DNA of 39,936 nt from Curvibacter sp. GWA2_64_110 (lineage in GTDB: Bacteria; Pseudomonadota; Gammaproteobacteria; Burkholderiales; Burkholderiaceae_C), in contig MGPC01000037.1 of NCBI GenBank assembly GCA_001797315.1, positions 94,593 to 134,528 of the forward strand, in the 5' to 3' direction. This document shows, one piece after another, positions 39,683 through 39,936 of the stretch. How positions within the stretch are numbered: the stretch's first letter is position 1; each line of letters starts with the position of its first letter. The position numbers and the translations under genes are program-made. The notes under the pieces are model-generated. The model was not told the origin of the DNA. It ran no database searches and saw only the letters and a program-made list of their open reading frames with translations.

Positions 39683-39936
39683 TTACTTGAGGATGTCGCC
39701 CAGGCAGAGGTACTTCATCTCCACGTAGTCTTCCATGCCGTGGCTGGAGCCTTCGCGGCCCAGGCCGGACTGCTTGACGCCGCCGAAGGGCACGTGCTCG
39801 GTGGCCAGGATGCCGACGTTGATGCCGACCATGCCGTACTCCAGCGCTTCGCTGACGCGGAAGATGCGGCCGACGTCGCGGCTGTAGAAGTAGCTGGCCA
39901 GGCCGAAGATGGTGGCGTTGGCCGCGTCGATGGCTT
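39683..39936 (-). CDS. gabD: Succinate-semialdehyde dehydrogenase, C-terminal part
   Basis: This is the last 84 residues of an aldehyde dehydrogenase; the start lies beyond the right edge. The segment reads AANATIFGLASYFYSRDV, then VSEALEYGMVGINVG, FGGVKQSGLGREGSSHGMEDY and VEMKYLCLGDILK before the TAA. The closing GREGSSHGxEDYxExKYLCLG is the usual end of NAD(P)-dependent succinate-semialdehyde dehydrogenases (GabD), which oxidise succinate semialdehyde to succinate. The catalytic cysteine and glutamate are outside the window. Confidence 0.85.
   Translation of the reverse strand, partial: AIDAANATIFGLASYFYSRDVGRIFRVSEALEYGMVGINVGILATEHVPFGGVKQSGLGREGSSHGMEDYVEMKYLCLGDILK

Noticed and set aside
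1-39936. CRISPR array, prophage, insertion sequence or integron
   Set aside because: No regularly spaced direct repeats, transposase, integrase or phage structural gene was found on either strand.

Overview
The window is a chromosomal segment from a GC-rich beta-proteobacterium, most likely a member of the Comamonadaceae (Burkholderiales). The evidence is the strongly GC-biased codon third positions of most genes, the gene families present (orphan Bug-type receptor, ETF-QO, scoAB, Anbu operon), a tandem glycine riboswitch ahead of gcvT, and an AT-rich dispersed repeat at about 36955-37012 that resembles one I recall from Acidovorax/Polaromonas-type genomes. The genus cannot be fixed from this sequence alone.

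Layout. 1-4440: the start of an amidase gene (minus strand), then aroQ, trhP (U32 tRNA hydroxylation), arfB, a FrnE-like DsbA-family oxidoreductase and an exported metallophosphoesterase. 4466-8548: a four-gene operon (circularly permuted ATP-grasp, alpha-E protein, transglutaminase-like protease, Anbu proteasome-type peptidase) with a good sigma-54 promoter match in front. 8576-15838: a sulfolactate catabolic locus. A GntR/UTRA regulator and an inositol-monophosphatase-family phosphatase read left, and suyA-suyB-slcC-comC-Bug receptor-suyZ read right. SlcC and ComC together would convert (S)-3-sulfolactate to the (R) form through sulfopyruvate, SuyAB would split (R)-sulfolactate into pyruvate and sulfite, and SuyZ would export the inorganic sulfur product. 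15872-20705: gcvT-gcvH-gcvP (minus strand) behind a tandem glycine riboswitch. 20803-24000: a less GC-rich accessory patch with a CLC antiporter, a DapB-like reductase with an altered active-site motif, a MarR regulator and a candidate small RNA. 24032-26881: RRM protein, a long IF-1, a small conserved-looking protein and an RNase II-family exonuclease. 26914-28680: a 7TMR-DISM diguanylate cyclase. 28920-31972: ETF-QO, divergent from an SDR/thioesterase pair. 32021-34447: a Lon-like protease with a degenerate Walker A. 34475-36951: a TPR protein, an exported alpha/beta hydrolase and two AhpD/CMD-fold proteins. 37029-39080: a PAS-LuxR regulator divergent from scoAB (succinyl-CoA:3-oxoacid CoA-transferase). 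39107 to the end: a small hypothetical gene, tRNA-Gly(CCC) and the 3' end of a succinate-semialdehyde dehydrogenase gene.

The most interesting parts are the sulfolactate cluster with its unexplained phosphatase and receptor; the sigma-54 signal on the Anbu operon; a copy-like trace of the intergenic repeat inside the gcvP reading frame; and a 17-bp operator/promoter-like module present on both sides of the CLC gene, one copy of which would drive a ~65-nt transcript ending in a textbook terminator. No transposase, phage gene or CRISPR array was seen.
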